DNA of 64,000 nt, taken from positions 124,001-188,000 of the forward strand of contig NZ_SDIC01000006.1 in the NCBI RefSeq assembly GCF_004116405.1, written 5' to 3'. Every line of letters begins with the position of its first letter. Positions within the stretch are counted from its first letter, which is position 1. Positions 23,284 through 32,347 of the stretch are shown one piece after another. The notes under the pieces are model-generated. The model saw only the letters and a program-made list of their open reading frames with translations. It did no database searches and was not told the DNA's origin. The translations under genes and the position numbers were made by a program. Origin of the DNA: Halegenticoccus tardaugens (GTDB taxonomy: Archaea; Halobacteriota; Halobacteria; Halobacteriales; Haloferacaceae).

Positions 23284-25107
23284 GCAACGCCGAGACGCTC
23301 CGTGACGCGCTCGGGGACGGTGTCTGGGACGAGGTGAACCGACGACTGCTGCGGAAGGTTCTCGCGGAGTTCATGTACGAGGAGCTGATCGTTCCAGCCC
23401 CCGTCGACCGCGACGGCGACTGGACCCGGTATCTGCTCCGGCTGACCGACGGCATCGAGTACCGCTTCGACGCGCAGGAGCGCCTCTTCGACAGCTACCG
23501 CGTCGCCTCCGGGTCCGTCGAGCGTCGCGTCGACGGCGGCGCGTGGGAGGCGGCCGCGGACCCCGTTCGGTTCGTCCTCGACGCGCGCGATTACATCGGC
23601 ATCCCGGCGGCGACCGCCGCCCACCTCGTCCGCGAGTACAACAACACGCTGCTCGCGGACGCCCACATCCGCGTCCGGAAGGCGGCGCTCCCGGCGGACG
23701 AATCGATCCTCGACGCGGAGTACGCCGCGGTCGAAGGCGAGATGGAGGGCCACCCGTGGTTCACCTACAACAAGGGTCGGGTTCAGCTACGACGAGTACC
23801 TCCGGTACGCCCCGGAGCGAAAGCGGACGCAGACGCTCTCGTGGGTCGCGGCCCGCCGCGACCGGGCCGCGTTCTCCGCGGTCGAGGGGCTTTCGTACGA
23901 CGCCCTGCTCGCCGACGAACTCGGCGAGCACTGCGCCGCGTTCGAGGATCGGCTGGCGAGCGAGGGGCTCGACCCGGACGGGTACTACTTCCTCCCGGTC
24001 CACGAGTGGCAGTGGGACCACCGCATCGTCCAGCTGTTCGCCGCGGAGATCGCGGACGACGCCCTCGTCCCGCTGGGCGACGGCCCCGACGAGTACCTCC
24101 CCCAGCAGTCGATCCGGACGCTCACCAACGTCGACGACCCGGCGAAGCGGCACGTCAAACTCCCGCTCGGAATCCTCAACACGAACGTCTACCGCGGGTT
24201 GCTCGGCGAGCAGGCGAGAGCAGCCCCGCGCGTGACGGAGTTCGTGCAGGCCGTCCGCGACGAGGATCCGTTCCTCCGCGACGAGTGCGAGCTCCTCCTG
24301 CCCGGCGAGGTCGCCAGCGTGACCTACGAACACCCCCGGTTTTCCGGACTCCCGGACGCCCCCTATCAGTTCCACGAACTGCTCGGGTGCGTCTGGCGCG
24401 AGAGCGTCGAGGGGCTCGTCGACGACGGCGAGACGCCGCTCACCCTCGCCGCCCTGCTGCACGAGGACCGCGACGGGACGCCCATCGTCTCGAAGCTCGC
24501 GGAGCGCGCCGGGCTGTCGCTCGACGAGTGGCTCGATCGCTGCTTCGACGTCCTCCTGCACCCGCTCTTGCACTACCTGTACCGCTACGGGACGGTGTTC
24601 ATGCCGCACGGCACGAACGCGATGCTCGTGCTCGAAGGCGGCGTTCCCCGTCGGCTCGCGCTCAAGGACTTCGTCGACGAGGTCGCGGTCACGGACCGTC
24701 GACTCCCGGAACTGGAGGCGGTCATCCCGGACGACCTGTACAGCGACGAGGGGTACGCCCACCACATCGTCCACCAGCTCCCGCCGGAGCCGCTCTGCCA
24801 GCACATCGTCGGAACGCTCTTCGTCTGCGTGCTCCGGTACGTGTCCGACCTGCTGGAGCGCCACCGCGGCTACCCCGAAGCGCGCTTTTGGGAGCAGGTC
24901 CGAGCGTCCGTCGAGCGCTACCAGGCCGAGTTCCCCGAACTCGACGAGCGTTTCGAGCTGTTCGACCTGCTCAAGCCGCGCTACACGAAGCTGTGTCTGA
25001 ACCGCAACCGGCTCGTCGACTACGGGTACGACGACTACAGCACCCGCCCCAAGGTCACCGGCTACGGGACCGTCTCGAACGCCCTGTACGAGGTCGGGGA
25101 GGAGTGA
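23280..25107 (+). pseudogene. NIS siderophore synthetase (IucA/IucC family), frameshifted
   Basis: Restored, the product is about 610 residues and spans the NIS-synthetase domain plus the C-terminal FhuF-like-iron-transporter-type region. These enzymes use ATP to join citrate, succinyl or acyl carboxylates to hydroxylamines or amines. Motifs include EGHPWFTYNKGR then GFSYDEYLRYAPE, LPVHEWQWDH, HVKLPLGILNTNVYRGL and a YGTVFMPHGTNAML active-site stretch. The reading frame breaks at about 23778: the sequence ...AAG-GGT-CGG-GTT... lacks bases that would give K-G-R-V-G-F. Adding back a second GTCGG copy restores the family motif exactly. Everything downstream is open to the stop at 25107. It is controlled by an iron box. 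It is either a true frameshift or an assembly error. Confidence 0.85.
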
Positions 25108-25119
25108 TCGGCCCGGATC

Positions 25120-25845
25120 TCACAGCCGGCCGAGCCGCCCCGGCACCGCGTCCGTCGCCACGCCGACCGTCCGCAGCGCGTCCCACAGCGTCGCCCCGTT
25201 GCTGGTGACGACCGGAACGCCGAGGTCGGCCTCCAGCCGCTCGATCGCGGGAAACGTCCGGTAGTTCGTACACGAGACGAACACCCCGTCCAGTTCGTCG
25301 GTATCAAGGGCGCTTCCCTCGACCGTCCGGCGGACCTGCCGATACGCGTCCTCGGGGCCGAGCGCGCCGATCGCGGCGTTGTCCTCGATCCCGCGGCCGT
25401 CGACGGCGACGACCGACCGTCCGCCCGCTTCGAGGTAGCGCACCTCGCGCTCCGTGAGGTCGTCGACGTAGGGCGTCACGAGCGCGAGCCGATCGACGGA
25501 GAGCGCCGACAGCGCCCGGTCGACGGATCGGGCGGTCGCGACCGCCGGACGCCCCGCCGCCGCCGCGAGTTCGTCCTCCAGCCCGGCGGCGAACTCCCGG
25601 CCGTGGAGCAGGCTCCCGGAGGTGCAGGCGTAGGCGACCGCGTCCACGTCGGCGTGGGCGAGCCGCTCCGCGCACGCGGTCGCCGTCGAGGCCATCTCGT
25701 CCAGCCCCGACGCGGTCACGGACGAGAGCGGCATCCGCGCGGCGTGGACGCTCACGCCCGCCGGGACGGCCGCGGCGAACTCCGGCTCGACGGTCGAGTT
25801 CGACGAGGGCACGACGATCCCGAGCCGGGCGCGCCAGCCGAACAT
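25120..25845 (-). CDS. Asp/Glu racemase / maleate cis-trans isomerase family enzyme
   Basis: A 241-residue cytosolic enzyme of the two-cysteine racemase fold. The N-terminal GIVVPSSNSTVEPEF and the two catalytic cysteines in AYACTSGSLL and FVSCTNYRTFPAIERLE are the pattern of maleate isomerase and arylmalonate decarboxylase relatives. It is the last gene of the leftward hyuA-hyuB operon, 40 nt after hyuB. By context it may racemise a hydantoin, an N-carbamoyl amino acid or a ring-opened acid so that both enantiomers can be used. The exact substrate is inferred, not shown. Confidence 0.82.
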   Translation of the reverse strand: MFGWRARLGIVVPSSNSTVEPEFAAAVPAGVSVHAARMPLSSVTASGLDEMASTATACAERLAHADVDAVAYACTSGSLLHGREFAAGLEDELAAAAGRPAVATARSVDRALSALSVDRLALVTPYVDDLTEREVRYLEAGGRSVVAVDGRGIEDNAAIGALGPEDAYRQVRRTVEGSALDTDELDGVFVSCTNYRTFPAIERLEADLGVPVVTSNGATLWDALRTVGVATDAVPGRLGRL

Positions 25846-25885
25846 CAGCGTTCCCCCCCGTCGGCCGTCACCGACCCGCCGGCGG

Positions 25886-27484
25886 TCATCGGCTCACCTT
25901 CCCGTCCCGTCGGTCGCGCTCCTCGGCCGCCGGATCGCGCTCGTCCGGGTCGCCGTGGCCGCCCCCGCCCGGCGTCCGCACGGTGACCGTCGTCCCCGGC
26001 TCGACCTCGCGGGTCGTCTTCGCCGGCACCGGCTCGCCGTCCACGAGGTTCTCGCCGAGCGCGCCGGGTTCGCCGCCGGCGACGCCCTTCGGCGCGATCC
26101 GTCTGCGCTCCGTCAGGAGCGACACCGTCGCCGCCGCCTCGACGGTGACGGCGCGTTCGACGCCGAGACCGCCGCGGAACCGGCCGCGGCCGCCGCTCCC
26201 CGACCGGAGCGCGTACCGCTCGACGCGGAGGGGGTACTCGGCCTCCAGCGCCTCGATCGGCGTGTTGAGGGTGTTCGTCATGCCGACCTGCACGCCGTCC
26301 ATGCCGTCGCCGTCCGGCCGCGCGCCGAAGCCGCCGCCGATCGTCTCGTAGTAGGTGAAGCCCTCGCTCGTTCGGCTGCCGATCGTGAGGTTGTTCATCG
26401 TCCCCTGCCCCCCCGCGGGGACGCGATCGGGCGCGGCCTCCGACAGGGCGGCGAGGACGACGTCGGTCACGCGCTGGCTCGTCTCGACGTTGCCGCCGAC
26501 GACCGCCGCCGGCGGCCGCGGGTTCAACACCGACCCCTCCGGGACGTCGATCGAGACGGGGTCGTAGCAGCCCTGGTTCGGCGGGATCTCCGGGTCGGTC
26601 ACGCAGCGGACGACGAAGTAGACGGCGCTCGCGGCCACGGCGAACGGGGCGTTGACGTTGCCCGCGACCTGCGGCGCGGTACCGGAGAAGTCCACCTCGA
26701 CGCGCTCGCCGTCGATCTCGACGGCCACCTCGATCGGCACGTCCTCGTCCGTCACCCCGTCGCCTTCGAGCGCGTCGCGCGCCGCGTACCGCCCGTCCGG
26801 CAGCGCCCCCAACTCGGCCGCCATCCGGTCGCGCGAGTAGTCGATGACGGCGTCGAACGCCGCGAGCACACGCGCTTTGCCCTCCGATTCGATGAGCGCT
26901 CGGACGCGGTCGCCGGCGCGGTCGTTGGCCGCGATCTGCGCGCGGAGGTCCGCCCGGCGCTCGCTCCCGTTGCGGACGTTCGCGAGGAGGAGGGCCATCA
27001 CGTCGTCGTTGATCTCGCCGCGGCGGACGAGCGGCACGGGCGGGAGGCGGAGCCCCTCCTGGTAGATCTCCCGCGCGCCCGCGGGCATGCTGCCCGGCGT
27101 CATCCCCCCCACGTCGGCGTGGTGCGCCCGCGAGGCCGCGTAGCCGACGACCTCGCCCTCGTGGGCGATCGGCGACACCATCGTCACGTCCGGCAGGTGA
27201 GTGCCGCCCGCGAAGGGGTCGTTCAACACGTACACGTCGCCCGGCTCGGGGTCGCGATCGAGCACGACCCGGACGGCCTCCGGCATCGCGCCGAGGTGGA
27301 CGGGGATGTGCTCCGCCTGCGCCACGAGCCGGCCGTCGGCGTCGAACACCGCCGTCGAGCAGTCGCGGCGCTCCTTGATGTTCGGCGAGTAGGCGCTCGT
27401 GACGAGCACCTGCCCCATCTCCTCGGCGATGCCTTCGAGTCGGTTCCGCATGATCTCCAGCGTGATCGGATCCAGTTCGGTCAT
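25886..27484 (-). CDS. hyuB: Hydantoinase/oxoprolinase subunit B
   Basis: A 532-residue HyuB-type subunit of an ATP-dependent amidohydrolase (N-methylhydantoinase/5-oxoprolinase/acetophenone-carboxylase family). It begins [44 protein letters not shown] and has [16 protein letters not shown], the HHADVGG motif, [10 protein letters not shown] and [15 protein letters not shown] near the C-terminus, all family hallmarks. HyuA and HyuB together hydrolyse cyclic amides with ATP. Its start overlaps the hyuA stop by 4 nt (ATGA), giving translational coupling. Length is normal. Confidence 0.93.
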   Translation of the reverse strand: MTELDPITLEIMRNRLEGIAEEMGQVLVTSAYSPNIKERRDCSTAVFDADGRLVAQAEHIPVHLGAMPEAVRVVLDRDPEPGDVYVLNDPFAGGTHLPDVTMVSPIAHEGEVVGYAASRAHHADVGGMTPGSMPAGAREIYQEGLRLPPVPLVRRGEINDDVMALLLANVRNGSERRADLRAQIAANDRAGDRVRALIESEGKARVLAAFDAVIDYSRDRMAAELGALPDGRYAARDALEGDGVTDEDVPIEVAVEIDGERVEVDFSGTAPQVAGNVNAPFAVAASAVYFVVRCVTDPEIPPNQGCYDPVSIDVPEGSVLNPRPPAAVVGGNVETSQRVTDVVLAALSEAAPDRVPAGGQGTMNNLTIGSRTSEGFTYYETIGGGFGARPDGDGMDGVQVGMTNTLNTPIEALEAEYPLRVERYALRSGSGGRGRFRGGLGVERAVTVEAAATVSLLTERRRIAPKGVAGGEPGALGENLVDGEPVPAKTTREVEPGTTVTVRTPGGGGHGDPDERDPAAEERDRRDGKVSR

Positions 27485-29523
27485 TCTTCCTCACCCCGCT
27501 CGAGGACGACGGTGCCGTCGTCCCGGACGGTTCCGTCCCACCCCGGCGGGACGACCGTCGTGCTCTCGTCCTGTTCGAGGATCGCCGGCCCGGACAGGTC
27601 GATCGCCGGGTCGTCGGACGAGCCGTCGCCGCCTCCGCGACCCGAGCCGACCGGGAGCGCGTCGCGGTCGTACACCGGCGTCTCGCGGAAGCCGTCGTCG
27701 AAGAACGCCTCGCGTGTCCCTTTCTCTGGGTCGCCCTCGCCGCGGTACGTGAGGTCCACGGGCGGGCGCTCGCCGACGGCGGTCGCCCGGAGGTTCACGA
27801 GTTCGACCGGATCGTCCATCCGGTAGCCGTACGCCGACTCGTGCGCGTCGTGGAACCGCGTCGAAAGCGAATCGGGGTCGAAGCCGTCGCCGACGGACAC
27901 GGTCAACTCGAAGCTCTGGCCGACGTAGCGCAGGTCCGCGGCCCGCCGCACGCGGGCGTCGGCCGCCTCGCTCGCCCGCGATCGAACCTCCGCCGCGAGG
28001 TCGTCGTACGCCGCCTCGACGGCCGCGGGGTCGACCTCGGAAAGCGGCGTCCGGAACGTTCGAACCGCGTCGTGCTTCTCGTCGGCCGCGAGCAGCCCGA
28101 ACGCGGAGAGCACGCCGCACGGCCGGGGGACGACGACCCGCCCGACGTCCAGTTCGGCGGCGAGTTCGGCCGCGTGCATCGGCCCCGCGCCGCCGAAGGC
28201 GACGAGCGAGAACCCCCGCGGGTCGTGGCCGCGCTCGACGGTCACGGCCCTGATGGCGCGGGTCATGTTCGCGTTGGCGACGCGGTAGACGCCGCGGGCG
28301 GCGTCGAGGGCGTCGTCCAGCCCCGCCTCGTCCGCGAGCCCGGAGAGCGCGTCGAACGCCGCGTCCTCGTCGAGGGAGAGTTCGCCGCCGAGCGCCAAAC
28401 TCCCGCCGATGTAGCCGAGCACGACGTTCGCGTCCGTGACGGTCGGTTCGGTGCCCCCGCGGCCGTAGCAGGCGGGTCCCGGCTCCGCCCCGGCCGATCG
28501 GGGACCGACCCGGAGCGCCCCGCCGGCGTCGATCCACGCGACGCTGCCGCCGCCCGCGCCGACGGTCGTCACGTCGACCATCGGCACCTTGATCGGCCGG
28601 CCCCCGATCTCGGCGTCGGTCGTGCGCTCGACCTCGCCGTCGCGGACGAGGCTCACGTCGCTCGACGTCCCGCCCATGTCGAAGGTGACGAGCCCGTCGC
28701 CCTCCGTCTCGACCGCACTCGCGCCGACGACGCCCGCCGCCGGCCCGGACAGCGCCGTCGTGACGGCGCGCTCTCTGACCGTCCCGGCGTCGGCGATACC
28801 GCCGTTCGACTGCATGATGCGCGGCGCGGGCACCCCCGCCTCGGCCGCGCGCTCCTCCAGCCTGCCGACGTACCGGTCGATCTTCGGCGTGACGTAGGCG
28901 TCGACGACCGTCGTCGACGTGCGCTCGTACTCGCGGAACTCCGCGAGCACCTCGTGGGAGGCTGAGACGCGCGCGTCGAGTTTCTCGCGGAGCGCCGCCG
29001 CGACCCTGCGCTCGTTTTCGGGGTGGGCGTACGCGTGCAGCAGGCTGACCGCGACACTCTCGACGCTCTCATCCGCGAGCGCCGCCGCCAGCGACCCGAT
29101 CTCGGCGTCGTCGACGGGCGTCTCGATCCCCTCGACGGTGGCGCGCTCTCGGACCTCGAACCGCCGGCGTCGGGGAACGAGCGGCGCGGGCTTCTCCGCG
29201 CCGAGGTCGTACAGCGACGGCCGATCCTGTCGGCCGATCTCCAGCACGTCCCGGAAGCCCTCCGTGGTGACGAGCGCGGTCTTCGCGCCCGTCTTCTCCA
29301 GGAGCGCGTTGGTGGAGACGGTCATCGCGTGGGCGAACGCGTCGACGTCTCCGGGGGCGACGCCCGCGGCGTCGCACGCCTTCCGGATGCCGCGCATGAC
29401 GCCGACGCTCTGGTCGTCCGTGGTCGGCACCTTCACCGTGGTGAGCTCGTCGGCGGGCGACAACAGCGCCACGTCGGTGAACGTGCCGCCGACGTCGACG
29501 CCGACCCGGTAGCCCTCGTCCAT
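27481..29523 (-). CDS. hyuA: Hydantoinase/oxoprolinase subunit A
   Basis: A 680-residue HyuA-type subunit with the ASKHA ATPase fold. The N-terminal GVDVGGTFTDVALL is the phosphate-1 motif. TVSTNALLEKTG, LSGPAAGVVGA, FDMGGTSSDVSLV and AFGGAGPMHA are conserved in N-methylhydantoinase A and oxoprolinase. It uses ATP to phosphorylate the amide of a cyclic substrate (hydantoin, 5-oxoproline or similar), which HyuB then completes. It starts 1 nt from the end of the Nramp-like gene, so transporter, HyuA, HyuB and racemase form one transcript. Confidence 0.93.
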   Translation of the reverse strand: MDEGYRVGVDVGGTFTDVALLSPADELTTVKVPTTDDQSVGVMRGIRKACDAAGVAPGDVDAFAHAMTVSTNALLEKTGAKTALVTTEGFRDVLEIGRQDRPSLYDLGAEKPAPLVPRRRRFEVRERATVEGIETPVDDAEIGSLAAALADESVESVAVSLLHAYAHPENERRVAAALREKLDARVSASHEVLAEFREYERTSTTVVDAYVTPKIDRYVGRLEERAAEAGVPAPRIMQSNGGIADAGTVRERAVTTALSGPAAGVVGASAVETEGDGLVTFDMGGTSSDVSLVRDGEVERTTDAEIGGRPIKVPMVDVTTVGAGGGSVAWIDAGGALRVGPRSAGAEPGPACYGRGGTEPTVTDANVVLGYIGGSLALGGELSLDEDAAFDALSGLADEAGLDDALDAARGVYRVANANMTRAIRAVTVERGHDPRGFSLVAFGGAGPMHAAELAAELDVGRVVVPRPCGVLSAFGLLAADEKHDAVRTFRTPLSEVDPAAVEAAYDDLAAEVRSRASEAADARVRRAADLRYVGQSFELTVSVGDGFDPDSLSTRFHDAHESAYGYRMDDPVELVNLRATAVGERPPVDLTYRGEGDPEKGTREAFFDDGFRETPVYDRDALPVGSGRGGGDGSSDDPAIDLSGPAILEQDESTTVVPPGWDGTVRDDGTVVLERGEEE

Positions 29524-30780
29524 CTAGAGCCCCCCCGCGATCGCGGGGCCGAGCAGCGCTCCGAGGCTCTCGACGAACGCCGGGGCGTTCTCGGCGAGCG
29601 TCTGGAGGCCGATGACGATGACGACGAGCGTCACGATCCCGCCGAGGACGTTCTGGACCGCGCTGTTCGTGTTCGCGCCGAGGGTGTCCCGGTTGTTCAT
29701 CACGGCGATGAGGAACAGGGCGACGACGGGCAGGAGGATGCCGTTTGCCACCTGCGCGAAGAGGATCACCTGCACGGCGTCGTAGCCGAGCACCGAGGAG
29801 ACGACGCCGACGAGCAGGATGACGCCCCAGATCGCCCGAAAACGAGTCGACTTGAGGTCGCGCTCCCACCCGAGCGCGCCGGCGGTCGCGTACGCGCCGG
29901 CGAGCGGTGCGGTCGTCGCGCTGGTGAAGCCGGCCGCGAACAGGCCGACGCTGAACAGGAGCTTCGCGTTCGTGCCCGCGACCGGTTCGAGCTGTTCCGC
30001 CATCTGACCGACGTCCTCGATGTTCGTCCCGACGGGGAAGACGGCCGCCGCCGCGACGACGATGGCGAGCGTGATGACGCCGCCGACGAGGATGGAGGCG
30101 ATCGTGTCGGTCCGGCACTCGGGCAGGTCCTCGGGCCCGGCCCACCGCTCCTGCACGCTGCTCGCGTGCAGGAAGAGGTTGTAGCCGACGATGGTCGTGC
30201 CGATGAGGCCCGTGATGAGAAACAGCGACCCCTCGGGGACGCTCGGTACGAACCCGAGCGCGAGCGCGCCGAGGTCGGGCCCCGCGAGCGCCGCGGCGAC
30301 GACGAACGCGAGGGCCATCACCGCGACGAGCCCGACGAGCGCCCTCTCGATGAGTTCGTACCGGCCCGTAAAGAGCAGGACGCCGGCGCACGCGCCCATG
30401 AGCGGTGCCCACGTCGTTTCGCTCACGCCGGTGAGCGTCGCGAGACCGGCGGCCCCGCCGAGGATGTTCCCGGCCTCGAAGGCGGCCGTCCCGATCCCGA
30501 TGGCGCTGACGACGAGCGCGATGCTCGCCGCGCTGGCGACGGGACTGTCGAACTGGGTCCGCAGGGCCTCCCCGAGTCCCTCCCGGGAGACGATCCCGAG
30601 GCGCGCGCTCATCTCCTGGAGGATCATCGTCGCGATGATCGAGAAGGCGAGCGTCCACAGGAGCGCGTAGCCGAACTGCGCGCCCGTGACGCTCGCGGTC
30701 GTTACCGTGCCGGGGCCGATGAACGCGGCGGCGACCATCGCGCCCGGGCCGATCGATTTCAAACGTCGTGTGATGCTCAT
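29524..30780 (-). CDS. Nramp-fold transporter lacking the canonical metal-binding motif
   Basis: A 418-residue membrane protein with 11 predicted helices of the Nramp/APC fold (GPGAMVAAAFIGPGTVTTAS..., then LQEMSARLGIVSREGLGEALR). True Mn/Fe transporters bind metal through DPGN in helix 1 and a Met-Pro-His in helix 6. Here helix 1 reads GPGT (residues 22-25) and helix 6 reads GYNLFLHASSV, so the coordinating Asp, Asn and Met are missing. It is the first gene of the hydantoinase operon. I infer that it imports the organic substrate of HyuAB rather than a divalent metal. A Mg-type or non-metal Nramp relative are the alternatives. Confidence 0.85.
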   Translation of the reverse strand: MSITRRLKSIGPGAMVAAAFIGPGTVTTASVTGAQFGYALLWTLAFSIIATMILQEMSARLGIVSREGLGEALRTQFDSPVASAASIALVVSAIGIGTAAFEAGNILGGAAGLATLTGVSETTWAPLMGACAGVLLFTGRYELIERALVGLVAVMALAFVVAAALAGPDLGALALGFVPSVPEGSLFLITGLIGTTIVGYNLFLHASSVQERWAGPEDLPECRTDTIASILVGGVITLAIVVAAAAVFPVGTNIEDVGQMAEQLEPVAGTNAKLLFSVGLFAAGFTSATTAPLAGAYATAGALGWERDLKSTRFRAIWGVILLVGVVSSVLGYDAVQVILFAQVANGILLPVVALFLIAVMNNRDTLGANTNSAVQNVLGGIVTLVVIVIGLQTLAENAPAFVESLGALLGPAIAGGL

Positions 30781-30825
30781 TTCGTCTCACCGTGGTATAT
30801 GGTCGCACATCTCCCACGACGCGGT

Positions 30826-30839
30826 ATAACACCTGTTAT
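30826..30839. promoter_or_regulatory. Palindrome ATAACA-CC-TGTTAT before the hydantoinase operon
   Basis: A perfect 6-bp inverted repeat with a 2-nt centre, 46 nt upstream of the Nramp-like start and between that operon and the ribbon-helix-helix gene. It is AT-rich and overlaps a plausible TATA region, so it is a candidate operator. Confidence 0.45.
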
Positions 30840-30875
30840 GATCGGTGCGTACTCGGGTCGCATCGAGTATGAACG

Positions 30876-31429
30876 TCAGCTCTCCGCGACCAGCACCTTC
30901 GAGACGCCCTCCTCGACCGAGAGATCGAACGGCAACCCCTCGGCGCTCCGCTCGATGAACCGGAGCATGAACCACTTCATCGACTCCGAGGGGAACACGA
31001 CGTGGTAGGTGCGCTCGCCCGCCTCGCGGACCGTGAGAAAGCCGCAGAAGGAGAGCCAATCGAGCAGTTCGCCGGCCGAATCGAACCGGTTCCGGTACTC
31101 CTCGGCGTGGTAGTCGGAGACGCGGTCGGCGCAGTCGAGAAATGAGGGGTCCGGTTCGCCCGCTTCGCCCTCACCCTCTCCCTCGACGAACCCGAGAAAG
31201 CAGTGGAGGAAGTCCACGTCGAGGAGGACGTGCTCGCCGGAGGAGAGCATCTGGTGGTACGCTTCGAGGTTGGCGTGGCGTCGGCCGTCGCCGCCTCGAA
31301 GTTGGCGGCGTAGAAGGTGAGCGCCCGCCGGACGAGTTCGCTCTGCCCGCGCCCGGTCCGCGAGACGAGGGTGTCCAGCGCGGATTGCGCGTCCGCGTCC
31401 ATGGACACCGTGACTCTGTTCGTTGCCAT
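30876..31429 (-). pseudogene. Ribbon-helix-helix regulator, frameshifted
   Basis: The N-terminal 51 residues (MATNRVTVSMDADAQSALDTL...) are a CopG/NikR-type ribbon-helix-helix DNA-binding domain. The continuation ANLEAYHQMLSSGEHVLLDVDFLHCFLGFVEG... to residue about 184 is in the next frame. The interval is one base short of a multiple of three and the break lies near 31276, at a GCCAC-GCCAAC near-repeat. The C-terminal domain has sensor-like mixed alpha/beta content (SFCGFLTVREAGERTYHVVF). It sits directly upstream of the hydantoinase operon on the same strand and may have regulated it. It is either a real loss of function or a base-calling error. Confidence 0.75.
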
Positions 31430-31481
31430 ACCTCCCCGTGGCGCCGGAGGGAGTAAGGGTTTCGCGCCCCCGGAACCTTCG

Positions 31482-32198
31482 CTACCCCTCGACCGGCTCG
31501 ACCAGGTCCGGCGAGTCGTTGGCCGGGCTGTTCACCCGCGTCGACACCGGGTAGGCGACGAGTTCGTCGTCCGGGTGCGGGTCGAGGAGCGCCCGCGCGT
31601 CGTCGGGGTCGGCGTCGAGCCACTCGCGCTCCTCCTCGGGCGCGAGGACGACCGCCATCCGGTCGTGGAGGTCCGCGATCAGGCCGTTCGGCTCCGTCGT
31701 GAGCACGGCGAACGTCTCGACGGCCTCCGTCTCCGGTTCGCTCGCGCCGCCGCCACCGCCGCCGAAGTCCGAGAGGCCCGTCTGCGTCGTGGGCGGCGTC
31801 CACCGCTCCCAGATGCCCGCCATCGCGAACGGCCGGTCGTCCTCGAAGGCGACGCGGTAGGGTCGTTTTCCGCTCCCGTCCTCCCGCTCGGTCCACTCGT
31901 AGAAGCCGTCGGCGAGGACGAGACAGCGCCGCCGCTCGAACGGCTCGCGGAAGCTCCGCTTCTCGCGGACGGTCTCCGCCCGGGCGTTGATGAAGCCCCC
32001 GTCCGACTCGTCGTCGGCCCACGACGGGATCAGCCCCCACTTCTGGAGGCCGATCGCGTCGGGCGCGTCGTTCGCGATCACGGGGAGGCGCTGGCCGGGC
32101 GCGCAGTTGTACCGCGGCTCCACGGGCCGGTCGGCCTCGGCGTCGAAGCGGTCTTCGAGGGCAGCCTGCGAGGCGAAGAGGGTGTATCGGCCGCACAT
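31482..32198 (-). CDS. SRAP-domain (HMCES/YedK) DNA-protein crosslink peptidase
   Basis: A 238-residue SOS-response-associated peptidase. The ATG at 32198 gives MCGRYTLF, in which Cys2 becomes the N-terminal nucleophile after Met removal. That requirement decides the start and rules out an upstream in-frame ATG. Other family motifs are PRYNCAPGQRLPVIAND, KWGLIPSW, INARAETV, RCLVLADGFYEW and LHDRMAVVL with the catalytic His. The protein caps abasic sites in single-stranded DNA through a thiazolidine link. A Gly-rich insert (FGGGGGGASEPE) around residues 165-177 is probably a loop. Confidence 0.93.
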   Translation of the reverse strand: MCGRYTLFASQAALEDRFDAEADRPVEPRYNCAPGQRLPVIANDAPDAIGLQKWGLIPSWADDESDGGFINARAETVREKRSFREPFERRRCLVLADGFYEWTEREDGSGKRPYRVAFEDDRPFAMAGIWERWTPPTTQTGLSDFGGGGGGASEPETEAVETFAVLTTEPNGLIADLHDRMAVVLAPEEEREWLDADPDDARALLDPHPDDELVAYPVSTRVNSPANDSPDLVEPVEG

Positions 32199-32347
32199 GC
32201 TTGTACGGAGGGGCGCGAGCGGCATAACCGCTCCCCGTGCGCTCTCCGGTTCGGTCCCGTGATGCTTCGGCACGCGCTCACGCTTCGCTCGACGCGACGG
32301 TCACGAAGGGCGGGGGTTTAGGTGGTACGCCGCGTACGCCGCGCCAC

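Noticed and set aside
29524-30780. Ordinary Mn/Fe transporter (MntH)
   Set aside because: The helix-1 DPGN and helix-6 Met motifs needed for such metals are absent, and the operon partners are hydantoinase subunits.
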